A stretch of DNA of 48,546 nucleotides from Candidatus Brevefilum sp. (GTDB lineage Bacteria; Chloroflexota; Anaerolineae; Anaerolineales; Anaerolineaceae). Location: assembly GCA_019428905.1 (NCBI GenBank), contig JAHYJN010000018.1, positions 1 through 48,546 of the forward strand. Direction: 5' to 3'. Positions 42,663 through 48,546 of this stretch are shown piece by piece; positions within the stretch are counted from its first letter, which is position 1; every line of letters begins with the position of its first letter. The notes beneath the pieces were generated by a model, which was given only the letters and a program-made list of their open reading frames with translations, made no database searches and had not been told where the DNA came from. The translations under genes and the position numbers were made by a program.

Positions 42663-42691
42663 TTCATATTATACCTACCGGTAAATATACT
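42663..42691 (+). promoter_or_regulatory. GH13 gene promoter with TetR-type operator in the spacer
   Basis: -35 TTCATA (42663-42668) and -10 TATACT (42686-42691) stand 17 bp apart. The spacer holds tatacc-tacc-ggtaaa (42670-42685), matching the tetR operator core TATACC-N4-GGTATA at 11 of 12 half-site bases, at the same place relative to -35 and -10. A gaggtg ribosome site follows at once. Confidence 0.75.
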
Positions 42692-42709
42692 CTATGAGGT
42701 GATGCTTTG

Positions 42710-44071
42710 ATGGATACAGCTTGGTACCACGATGCCATTTTCTACCATATCTACCCCCTGGGGCTGAGCGGGGCACCAGCCCACAATGACTTGACTGCGC
42801 CGATGGAGCAGCGCCTCGACCGGCTGCATCCATGGCTGGATCACGCTCGATGGTTGGGTTGTGATGCGCTGTATTTGGGCCCGGTGTTTCAGTCATCCAG
42901 CCATGGGTATGATACGTGTGATTACTACCAGGTGGATCGACGCCTCGGTGACAACGCTGCGCTGACCAGGTTTTCAGAAGCGGTTCACCAGCGGGGTATG
43001 CGGTTGGTGCTGGACGGTGTATTCAACCATGTCGGGCGGGATTTCTGGGCATTCAGGGATGTTTTGGAAAATGGCGAAACGTCGAAGTATGTAGACTGGT
43101 TTCAGCACTTACGCTTTGGTGAAGCCAGCCCGATGGGTGATCCCTTCCGCTACGAAGGTTGGCAGGGGCATTTCAGTCTGGTGAAGCTCAATCTGGCACA
43201 CCCCCATGTGCGAGCGCATGTGTTTGATGCCGTTGGACAATGGATGGACCGCTTCAACATTGATGGGCTGCGGTTGGATGCTGCGGACTGTATCGACCTC
43301 GATTTTTTACGAGCACTGCATTCCTTTGTCAAGGCCCGCCAGCCAGATTTCTGGTTGATGGGTGAAGTGGTCCACGGCGATTACCGTGATTGGGCAAACC
43401 CGCAAACCTTGGATTCTGTCACCAATTATGAGTGTTATAAGGGGTTGTTTTCCAGCTTGAATGCCAGCAATTATTTTGAGGTTGCTTACAGCCTGGACCG
43501 CCAGTTTGGCAAGCAAGGTCTTTACCGGGGGATCCATTTGTATAACTTTGCCGATAACCACGATGTCGACCGGGTGGGCAGCAAATTGGTCAAAGGTGAG
43601 CACCTTTACCCGCTGTACCTGTTGCTGTTCAGCATGCCGGGGATCCCATCCGTGTATTACGGTAGCGAGTGGGGCATCCAAGGCGTCAAAGGGGGACATT
43701 CTGATGCGCCATTAAGACCTTCGCTGGACCTCAACCACATGGATCGCCAATCCCCGCAGCCTGCCCTGGTCGAGGTGATCCGCAAATTAGGGGCCATCCG
43801 TCACCACTCAACGGCCCTACGCCATGGCGATTATCAACCACTGCACGTTGACCATCAGCAATTGGCGTTTTTGCGCCAGTCCTCTGATGAAGTGATCTTG
43901 GTGATGTTGAACAGCGAACAAAGGCCGGTTAACATAAATCTAAGTCTCCCTGGCAATCTGCAGTCCTTTGAAGACCTGTTGGATCCCGGCGAGATCGTCC
44001 CGGTCGTGGACGGACAATTCAATATCGATTTACCGTCATCCTGGGGACGATTGTTGAAGGGCGTGCGTTAA
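42710..44071 (+). CDS. Alpha-amylase family (GH13) glycoside hydrolase
   Basis: A 453-residue GH13 enzyme with all four conserved regions: DGVFNHVG (102-109), GLRLDAAD with nucleophile Asp190, GEVVHGDY with acid/base Glu219, and FADNHDVDR with Asp285. The opening YHDAIFYHIYPLGLSGAP is like neopullulanase/cyclomaltodextrinase-type enzymes. A beta-sandwich C-terminal domain follows (DEVILVMLNSEQRPVNINLSLPGN). There is no signal peptide, so it should act on imported alpha-glucans in the cytosol. ATG 42710 is used because the earlier TTG (42707) is needless; gaggtgatg precedes. It lies 64 nt after tetR and carries a TetR-type operator. Confidence 0.9.
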   Translation: MDTAWYHDAIFYHIYPLGLSGAPAHNDLTAPMEQRLDRLHPWLDHARWLGCDALYLGPVFQSSSHGYDTCDYYQVDRRLGDNAALTRFSEAVHQRGMRLVLDGVFNHVGRDFWAFRDVLENGETSKYVDWFQHLRFGEASPMGDPFRYEGWQGHFSLVKLNLAHPHVRAHVFDAVGQWMDRFNIDGLRLDAADCIDLDFLRALHSFVKARQPDFWLMGEVVHGDYRDWANPQTLDSVTNYECYKGLFSSLNASNYFEVAYSLDRQFGKQGLYRGIHLYNFADNHDVDRVGSKLVKGEHLYPLYLLLFSMPGIPSVYYGSEWGIQGVKGGHSDAPLRPSLDLNHMDRQSPQPALVEVIRKLGAIRHHSTALRHGDYQPLHVDHQQLAFLRQSSDEVILVMLNSEQRPVNINLSLPGNLQSFEDLLDPGEIVPVVDGQFNIDLPSSWGRLLKGVR

Positions 44072-44142
44072 AGGAGACTCGGGAGAAAATATGCGCCTGG
44101 ATTTATGGCATTGCTGGGTAAAGGGATGAAATTGGAGAGGTG

Positions 44143-45291
44143 TCAGCCTGGGAATTTCCGCATCAGGGTGCGCATGCTGCGCGGGAAGCTACCGCCACGT
44201 TCGATCACTTCAGCACCTGTGTTGAGATTGCGGTAGCTGTGGAGCGGTTTAAGCGTCAGGGCATAGCCGTTTTCCTGTACCCATACCGCTAATTGGCGTA
44301 ATTCTTTGATAGCTTCTTGAGCTGCCAAACCTTCCTCCATCCCAAAGCGGTAGGTGAAAAAGCCCGGATTGATTTTGAGGTAACCCAGAATGGCATCCCA
44401 GGCGGCGATCACCGGACCTAAATCGGACTGATGCTCTACCAGCGCCAGGGGGTGCAGGGGCAGGTGGAGATTGCGTACCAGAACATCGAGCATGGTGGAG
44501 TTATACAGGAAGCGGGCATAAGCTGCGCCGTGCTTTACCCGGAGGTGTTCAGGAAGGGAAAGGGGCGGATCTAGCACATTGGCGAACACGCTGACCTTCA
44601 AACGGTAGCTTTCATCCGCTTTCTTGCGAGAGGACTGCAGGTCTTCTTTCGGCACCAGGTCTTTGATCTTTTCTAAAATCAGGTTGGCAGATTTCTCAAG
44701 GCTGGCTTTCATGGAGATATCATCCTCGCCTAAAGTCACTGGCGGGATCACCTCACCCACATTCATCACCAATTTTGGCCGTCTGAATTTAAACGCTTGC
44801 CCCAAACCATCTTGAATGCCGCCGAATCCAATCGGGATGACGGAAACCTGGGCTCGGTAGCTGAGCCAGGCTGCCCCAATCTGGGCGCCCATCTGGCCCG
44901 CATCCCAAATGCCACCTTCAGGGAAGATCCCCAGGATGCCACCCTGCTCGAGGATGCTCAAGGCGGTTTTCAGGCTCTGGCGGTCCAGGTTGCCCCGGTT
45001 GACCGGGATCAGGTCATACGCTTTGACAATGAAGGCGTAATTTGGGTCAAAGGGGATATCGCCATTCCCGATGAACTCGACCATCCCCGGGCTGTAGGCG
45101 GCCATCATCACCGCCTCGAGGACTGCCGCGTGGTTGCCAGCCAGGATCATCGGGCCGTGTTTGGGCAGCCGTTCCTTGCCTTGGATTTCGACGTTTGCCA
45201 GCAAAGCGAGCAGACCTTTTCCCAGGGTTGTCATCCCCTTGCGGACCAGGACGCGGCGCGGGTATTTTACAGGGCGTTGGTTAGCATTCAT
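44143..45291 (-). CDS. 1-acyl-glycerol-3-phosphate acyltransferase-like (PlsC/LPLAT)
   Basis: A 382-residue protein with an LPLAT domain over residues 30-230. The acceptor motif is FPEGGIWD (canonical FPEG). The catalytic HX4D is replaced by HX4E: His54 AAVL Glu59, in AGNHAAVLEAV. After the domain comes a unique helical C-terminal half of about 150 residues with no recognised fold. It probably acylates lysophosphatidate or a related lipid at the membrane; the Glu substitution lowers certainty that it is active. A purine-rich GAGGC precedes the ATG. It faces the convergent GH13 gene. Confidence 0.82.
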   Translation of the reverse strand: MNANQRPVKYPRRVLVRKGMTTLGKGLLALLANVEIQGKERLPKHGPMILAGNHAAVLEAVMMAAYSPGMVEFIGNGDIPFDPNYAFIVKAYDLIPVNRGNLDRQSLKTALSILEQGGILGIFPEGGIWDAGQMGAQIGAAWLSYRAQVSVIPIGFGGIQDGLGQAFKFRRPKLVMNVGEVIPPVTLGEDDISMKASLEKSANLILEKIKDLVPKEDLQSSRKKADESYRLKVSVFANVLDPPLSLPEHLRVKHGAAYARFLYNSTMLDVLVRNLHLPLHPLALVEHQSDLGPVIAAWDAILGYLKINPGFFTYRFGMEEGLAAQEAIKELRQLAVWVQENGYALTLKPLHSYRNLNTGAEVIERGGSFPRSMRTLMRKFPG

Positions 45292-45495
45292 TGATTAATG
45301 CCTCTAGGGTTTTAGTGCAAACCGACTATGATTATATCCGATGATCAAATTTAGTTGGTGTTTGTGAGGATTGCTAATAAAGTTTCGATCGCCATCGGTC
45401 TATGATCACGAACGCCAAGTATAATTGCTCCACAGTGTGCAGGAGTTTGGGTATATTTCCATCAGATAGGCCTGCACCCAGAATGGATTTAGGTT

Positions 45496-46233
45496 ATGGA
45501 TTTTTCAAAGATCAACTATCGCAGCTTTTTGGGACGTGTCGTTCGATTGCCGCTGCGCCTCATTCCTAAGAACATGGTTATGCCCATTCTGCAAGGGCAA
45601 TTACGCGGTAAGAAGTGGGTTGTGGGGGCAGGCGAGCATGGGTATTGGCTGGGCAGTTACGAAATGCGCAAACGGATCGCCTTTGAACGTGAGATCCAGC
45701 CTCAAACGGTCGTGTATGACATTGGCGCCAATGTGGGGTTTTACAGCCTTTTAGCCGCCCATTTGACCGGCCCTACAGGCAAGGTGTACGCCTTTGAACC
45801 GCTGCACAGAAACGTTGAATTCATCCGCCGGCACGCAGCCCTCAACCGCTTTGAAACGATTGAAATCTTCGAAGCAGCCGTCTCCGATCAAGCGGGCGAA
45901 GCGTTCTTTGACCTGGGGGTCAGCATTGCTACCGGGCACCTTTCGGACAGCGGCACGGTCAGCGTGCACCAGGTGCGCCTGGATGATATGCTGGCGGAGG
46001 GGGTTATTGATCCCCCGCATATCATGAAAGTCGACGTGGAAGGGGCGGAATACGCCGTGTTTCAAGGTGCAAAGACATTGCTCGAGACGCATCGTCCGCT
46101 GATTTTCCTGGATACTCATGGTAGAGATGTGCACGCGCTGACGATTGATCTGCTGGCAGGTTACGGGTACCAATTTGAGACCTTAGACGGTCGCCCGTTA
46201 CCAGCGTCCAAAGAGCTGATCGCCCGCCCGTAA
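45496..46233 (+). CDS. FkbM-family methyltransferase
   Basis: A 245-residue SAM-dependent methyltransferase. The SAM-binding motif is TVVYDIGANVGFYSLLAAHLTGPTGKVYAFEPLHRNVEFIRRHAALN, followed by MKVDVEGAEYAVFQGAKTLLETHRPLIFLDTHG, which are FkbM hallmarks. FkbM enzymes O-methylate sugars or polyketides; the substrate is unknown. The first 40 residues are basic and might associate with the membrane. No sugar-biosynthesis cluster adjoins. It converges with rtcA across an AT-rich 100-bp gap. Confidence 0.9.
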   Translation: MDFSKINYRSFLGRVVRLPLRLIPKNMVMPILQGQLRGKKWVVGAGEHGYWLGSYEMRKRIAFEREIQPQTVVYDIGANVGFYSLLAAHLTGPTGKVYAFEPLHRNVEFIRRHAALNRFETIEIFEAAVSDQAGEAFFDLGVSIATGHLSDSGTVSVHQVRLDDMLAEGVIDPPHIMKVDVEGAEYAVFQGAKTLLETHRPLIFLDTHGRDVHALTIDLLAGYGYQFETLDGRPLPASKELIARP

Positions 46234-46336
46234 AATGGGGTGAGACTGTTAGTGGAAGTACCACAATTTATAAATATTTATAATAAAAATATTAAATAAT
46301 ATTGTACTTCGTCGATAATACGCGTTAGCGCTTGAG

Positions 46337-47380
46337 CTAGCGTTTGACGCCCCCGCCTGAGACAACGACGGTCCCGGTCCCATCCTGGCCTTCCTCGATG
46401 CTGACCCTGCCTGGCAGGAATTGCTCAATCACATGGGCGTTGGTCAGCAGGTGCGGGGTGATGGGATGAACGCGAAACGCTGACTGTCCGTTAACCAGCA
46501 GCAGCGGCAGCAGCAGCTGGTCAGCCAGATACGGGTCCACGCAACCTTCCTTCTCCAAAAAAACCACTAGCTGGTCAACAGCTTCGTCCGCCACCTGCTC
46601 GGCAGGCTTACCTGGCGCACCCAAAGCCGTGTAACAGGCACAGCCCCCATCAGCAAAGTCCGCTTGCAGCAGGATGAAGGTCCCCTTGCCAGGCGAGGAC
46701 ACCTGCAGGGTGTTAATTTTAACATCCTGGCAGAGCGGATATAGGCGGCGCAGCGCCTGGTGTTTTTGTCGTTTCGCAATCTCGTCTTTGAGGTTAGCTA
46801 CACCAGAAAGTCCGCGGATTTGGTTGAGCTCACCGCGGGACATACAGATCAAGGGATGCAGTTCTTTGACGGGAAAGATTTTTACCAGGGCTTCACCACC
46901 GCCGCGCGGGTAAAAACCGGCTTGTGTCAGCGAAAGCTCCGCACGAAAACCAAGGGTCATCATTACCGGCAGCCATTGGACGTCCAGGTAATGAAAAATG
47001 GGGCTCCAGGGCACATGCGTCCCGCCGGTGAGAGTGATGGTTGTGGTGCCCCCGGCGAAGCTGAAGGGCAGGAAGATGGTTTGGAGGACGAGGGTCAGCG
47101 CGCCGGCTGTGGGAATGTCAAAGCGGTAGCGTCCTGGGCGTAAACTTCCCGGGATCAGGGTCACTTCACCGCTGTTGAGCTGTGCGCCGGCAACCTCAGC
47201 CGAGGTCAGTTTGGCGATGGCTTTGAGAGCAGCCAGGTGTTGGGGCCGCAGGCCGGGTTGGTGGCGGTTCGCCCGGATGTGATGGATATGCACGGGCATC
47301 CCGGTCAGGGCGGAAAGGGTTAGGCTGCTACGCAAGATCTGCCCGCCGCCCTCACCATGGGCGCCGTTGATTTTAATCAT
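46337..47380 (-). CDS. rtcA: RNA 3'-terminal phosphate cyclase RtcA
   Basis: A 347-residue enzyme that converts RNA 3'-phosphates to 2',3'-cyclic phosphates with ATP. Family segments: IKINGAHGEGGGQILRSSLTLSALTG at the N-terminus, RANRHQPGLRPQHLAALKAIAKL, FYPRGGGEALVKIFPVK, and the C-terminal LLTNAHVIEQFLP region with the adenylated His expected near the end. The length matches RtcA (about 340). ATG 47380 is preferred, with GGGAG 9 nt upstream; a longer frame to 47479 would run through a parS site. There is no rtcB or rtcR nearby, unlike in E. coli. Confidence 0.93.
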   Translation of the reverse strand: MIKINGAHGEGGGQILRSSLTLSALTGMPVHIHHIRANRHQPGLRPQHLAALKAIAKLTSAEVAGAQLNSGEVTLIPGSLRPGRYRFDIPTAGALTLVLQTIFLPFSFAGGTTTITLTGGTHVPWSPIFHYLDVQWLPVMMTLGFRAELSLTQAGFYPRGGGEALVKIFPVKELHPLICMSRGELNQIRGLSGVANLKDEIAKRQKHQALRRLYPLCQDVKINTLQVSSPGKGTFILLQADFADGGCACYTALGAPGKPAEQVADEAVDQLVVFLEKEGCVDPYLADQLLLPLLLVNGQSAFRVHPITPHLLTNAHVIEQFLPGRVSIEEGQDGTGTVVVSGGGVKR

Positions 47381-47429
47381 CGTCGTTTCTCCCGGGTCGT
47401 TTGGGGTGTAAGCGTATCTTACCACAGGA

Positions 47430-47445
47430 TGTTTCACGTGAAACA
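47430..47445. promoter_or_regulatory. parS centromere site 1
   Basis: Exact 16-bp palindrome TGTTTCACGTGAAACA, the canonical ParB-binding sequence shared by most bacteria; it extends to 18 bp with flanking A/T. It lies just upstream of rtcA in a gene-free interval, 7 kb from the DnaA-box cluster. Confidence 0.92.
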
Positions 47446-47508
47446 TCGCTTGCTGGGGTTGGAAATTGCAAATGGACATGGGCTGCTGATTTTAAGGTAT
47501 ATTGGGTA

Positions 47509-47524
47509 TGTTTCACGTGAAACA
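47509..47524. promoter_or_regulatory. parS centromere site 2
   Basis: Second exact TGTTTCACGTGAAACA, 79 bp from the first (start to start), also extended to 18 bp. The pair should nucleate ParB loading; parA and parB are not in the window. Confidence 0.92.
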
Positions 47525-47586
47525 TTGCCAGGTAAGGTTGGTATTTTTGAAGTGGGTTTGGGTGTAACGATGCGTGTGGAGCTGGG

Positions 47587-48108
47587 ATGTCTTATCACAT
47601 TATGATCTTTAATCAAAAACCATTGGGACGGTTTTCCGGTGAGTCGTTGCTAGCAGCGATCACAACCTCTAATTATCACACCCTGTGTGCGCAGTACGGG
47701 TTAAACCCGGGATTGATCCAGCCGGCCTTAGATCAACTCAGCCTTGAGATGAACAGGGGGAACGCAGTGCCCTTTTTTGTGCTGCGCTATGGGCCCCAGC
47801 ATCAACCGCCGCTGGTGGTGACACGTTGGGATGCGTTGACATCTGCAGGAAGGCAGCGCTTGTTGGGCTTTGCTGAGAACCCTGTATCCGCTGATGTGCG
47901 TGAACGCCTGATGCGTACCCGTGAACTGGTCACGGTCGAGCTGGTTGAGGCACAGCTTGCTGATCTGGGCCTTTTGTTGGCCTACGAAATTGCCCGTTGG
48001 GCTGCGGTGCTGGGATCGGGGGTGGTGTATGGTTTGGATGGCTGCTGGTACGCTATGAATGCGCAGCATGCCTTTGTTTCTTTAGCCGACCGGGAAAATC
48101 GTCCTTGA
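47587..48108 (+). CDS. Hypothetical protein, no family recognised
   Basis: A 173-residue soluble protein. There is no signal peptide, membrane helix or catalytic motif that I recognise. Composition is mixed alpha/beta: an N-terminal FNQKPLGRFSGESLLAAITTSNYHTLCAQYGL, a central helix (ADVRERLMRTRELVTVELVEAQLADLGLLLAYEIARWAAVLGSGVVYGLDGCWY), and an end AMNAQHAFVSLADRENRP. The frame is unbroken with codon use like its neighbours and a plausible ATG at 47587. It stands alone between parS and the PEP/pyruvate-binding gene. Function unknown. Confidence 0.62.
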   Translation: MSYHIMIFNQKPLGRFSGESLLAAITTSNYHTLCAQYGLNPGLIQPALDQLSLEMNRGNAVPFFVLRYGPQHQPPLVVTRWDALTSAGRQRLLGFAENPVSADVRERLMRTRELVTVELVEAQLADLGLLLAYEIARWAAVLGSGVVYGLDGCWYAMNAQHAFVSLADRENRP

Positions 48109-48135
48109 CCCCGTTGTGGAGACCGGTTCTTACCT

Positions 48136-48546
48136 TTATTGCAGGCGTCCGTTTCTCCCACAGCTTGTTTCGCACAAGAACGCCAGGGCGCGGCCCTCTT
48201 CCCCGTTCATCACGATTTCGAGGTGATGGTTTTCTTTAAAGTCGCTGACGTTGATCAGGCGTAAGGTGTTGAATAAGGGCGCTTCGACCTCGATCCATTC
48301 TGCCAGCCGGTTCGGGGTGTCGTAGAAGAAGTCTCGGTTGAACTCGTCCTCACCAATATTGGCGGCCAGGGGGAAGATCTCGCCTTCCAGTAAGTCCTGG
48401 AAGAAGTGGGTGCCCAGGGAAGGCTCTGGCGCGAGGCCTATTCCTGCACCGGAGAGTTCAACCAGGGCTTTGCAGTTGAAAATATCCGCATAATCCACAT
48501 GGACGCCCAGGTCAGGGTTGGAGGTTCCCCAGCGTCCCGGCCCAAC
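48136..48546 (-). CDS. PEP/pyruvate-binding-domain protein, C-terminal part (cut by window edge)
   Basis: The minus-strand frame stays open from the stop at 48136 to the window's right edge. Reading in from the edge gives VGPGRWGTSNPDLGVHVDYADIFNCKALVEL, then GLAPEPSLGTHFFQDLLEGEIFPLAAN. These are the C-terminal hallmarks of proteins with a PEP/pyruvate-binding (PPDK_N-like) domain of the pyruvate phosphate dikinase/PEP synthase superfamily. Only about 136 residues are inside the window. The substrate is not deducible from this part. An internal GTG (48498) is not the real start. Confidence 0.75.
   Translation of the reverse strand, partial: VGPGRWGTSNPDLGVHVDYADIFNCKALVELSGAGIGLAPEPSLGTHFFQDLLEGEIFPLAANIGEDEFNRDFFYDTPNRLAEWIEVEAPLFNTLRLINVSDFKENHHLEIVMNGEEGRALAFLCETSCGRNGRLQ

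Noticed and set aside
46257..46308. Bidirectional terminator between the FkbM gene and rtcA
   Set aside because: The arms agtac(cac)aat and attgtact pair over a long AT-rich loop; stability looks too low and no T-tract is distinct from the general AT richness.
1..48546. Prophage, integrative element or defence island
   Set aside because: No integrase, transposase, capsid, toxin-antitoxin, restriction or defence gene is recognisable; almost all genes are chromosomal housekeeping or envelope functions.

Overview
The window looks like an origin-proximal stretch of a chromosome from the phylum Chloroflexota, probably class Anaerolineae. This is inferred from the gene mix: a Helicase_C_3-type protein, LysM proteins with Thr/Pro-rich linkers, VanW and LytR-CpsA-Psr proteins, a FAS1 lipoprotein, a CxxxY-type CcmE and many short palindromic intergenic repeats. 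No marker gene fixes the taxonomy. There is no integrase, transposase, phage gene, CRISPR array, rRNA or recognisable tRNA.

Layout. 1-168: decayed 3' end of a glycoside hydrolase family 3 gene. 0.3-3.7 kb: EamA transporter, rsmG and a HEAT-repeat protein, then a pair of ~95 bp repeats. 4.1-8.4 kb: zinc-ribbon protein, LysM protein and uvrA, all minus strand. 8.8-11.6 kb: minus-strand set of Helicase_C_3 protein, small membrane protein and CYTH protein. 11.8-14.0 kb: FAS1 lipoprotein facing an M42 peptidase/thioesterase pair. 14.2-15.7 kb: Rrf2 regulator and a zinc-ribbon membrane protein among MITE-like elements. 15.7-18.0 kb: ccmABC plus a tiny ccmD-like gene. 18-23.9 kb: dnaK, glutamate dehydrogenase, SIMPL lipoprotein, DegV. 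24-29.7 kb: LCP, Trm112-like, VanW and a DASS/RCK transporter. 29.8-38.6 kb: class V aminotransferase, ccmH-ccmG-fetA-fetB operon, diaminopropionate ammonia-lyase, ccmE-ccmF operon. 38.7-40.4 kb: deoxynucleoside kinase and nucleotidyltransferase. 40.4-40.9 kb: a gene-free region dense in DnaA boxes. 40.9-48.5 kb: OsmC, GNAT, TetR plus GH13 hydrolase, acyltransferase, FkbM methyltransferase, RtcA, an unknown protein and a truncated PEP/pyruvate-binding-domain gene at the right edge.

The most notable signals are regulatory or architectural. (1) Three perfect DnaA boxes about 20 bp apart, with several near matches, at 40.44-40.78 kb form a candidate oriC although no dnaA gene is in view. (2) Two perfect 16-bp parS palindromes lie 79 bp apart at 47.43-47.52 kb, which independently supports origin proximity. 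(3) Matching operator palindromes sit exactly between the -35 and -10 boxes of both tetR and the GH13 gene, indicating a TetR circuit controlling itself and a glucan hydrolase. (4) At least seven genes have a -10 box ending only 6-9 nt before the start codon, which predicts leaderless mRNAs.

Functionally, a nearly complete System I cytochrome c maturation set (ccmA, B, C, D-like, E, F, G, H and a possible CcmI-like protein) is scattered over 23 kb in three blocks. Its CcmE has the CxxxY rather than HxxxY heme-binding motif, and a FetAB-like exporter is transcribed with ccmHG. The organism therefore probably makes c-type cytochromes.
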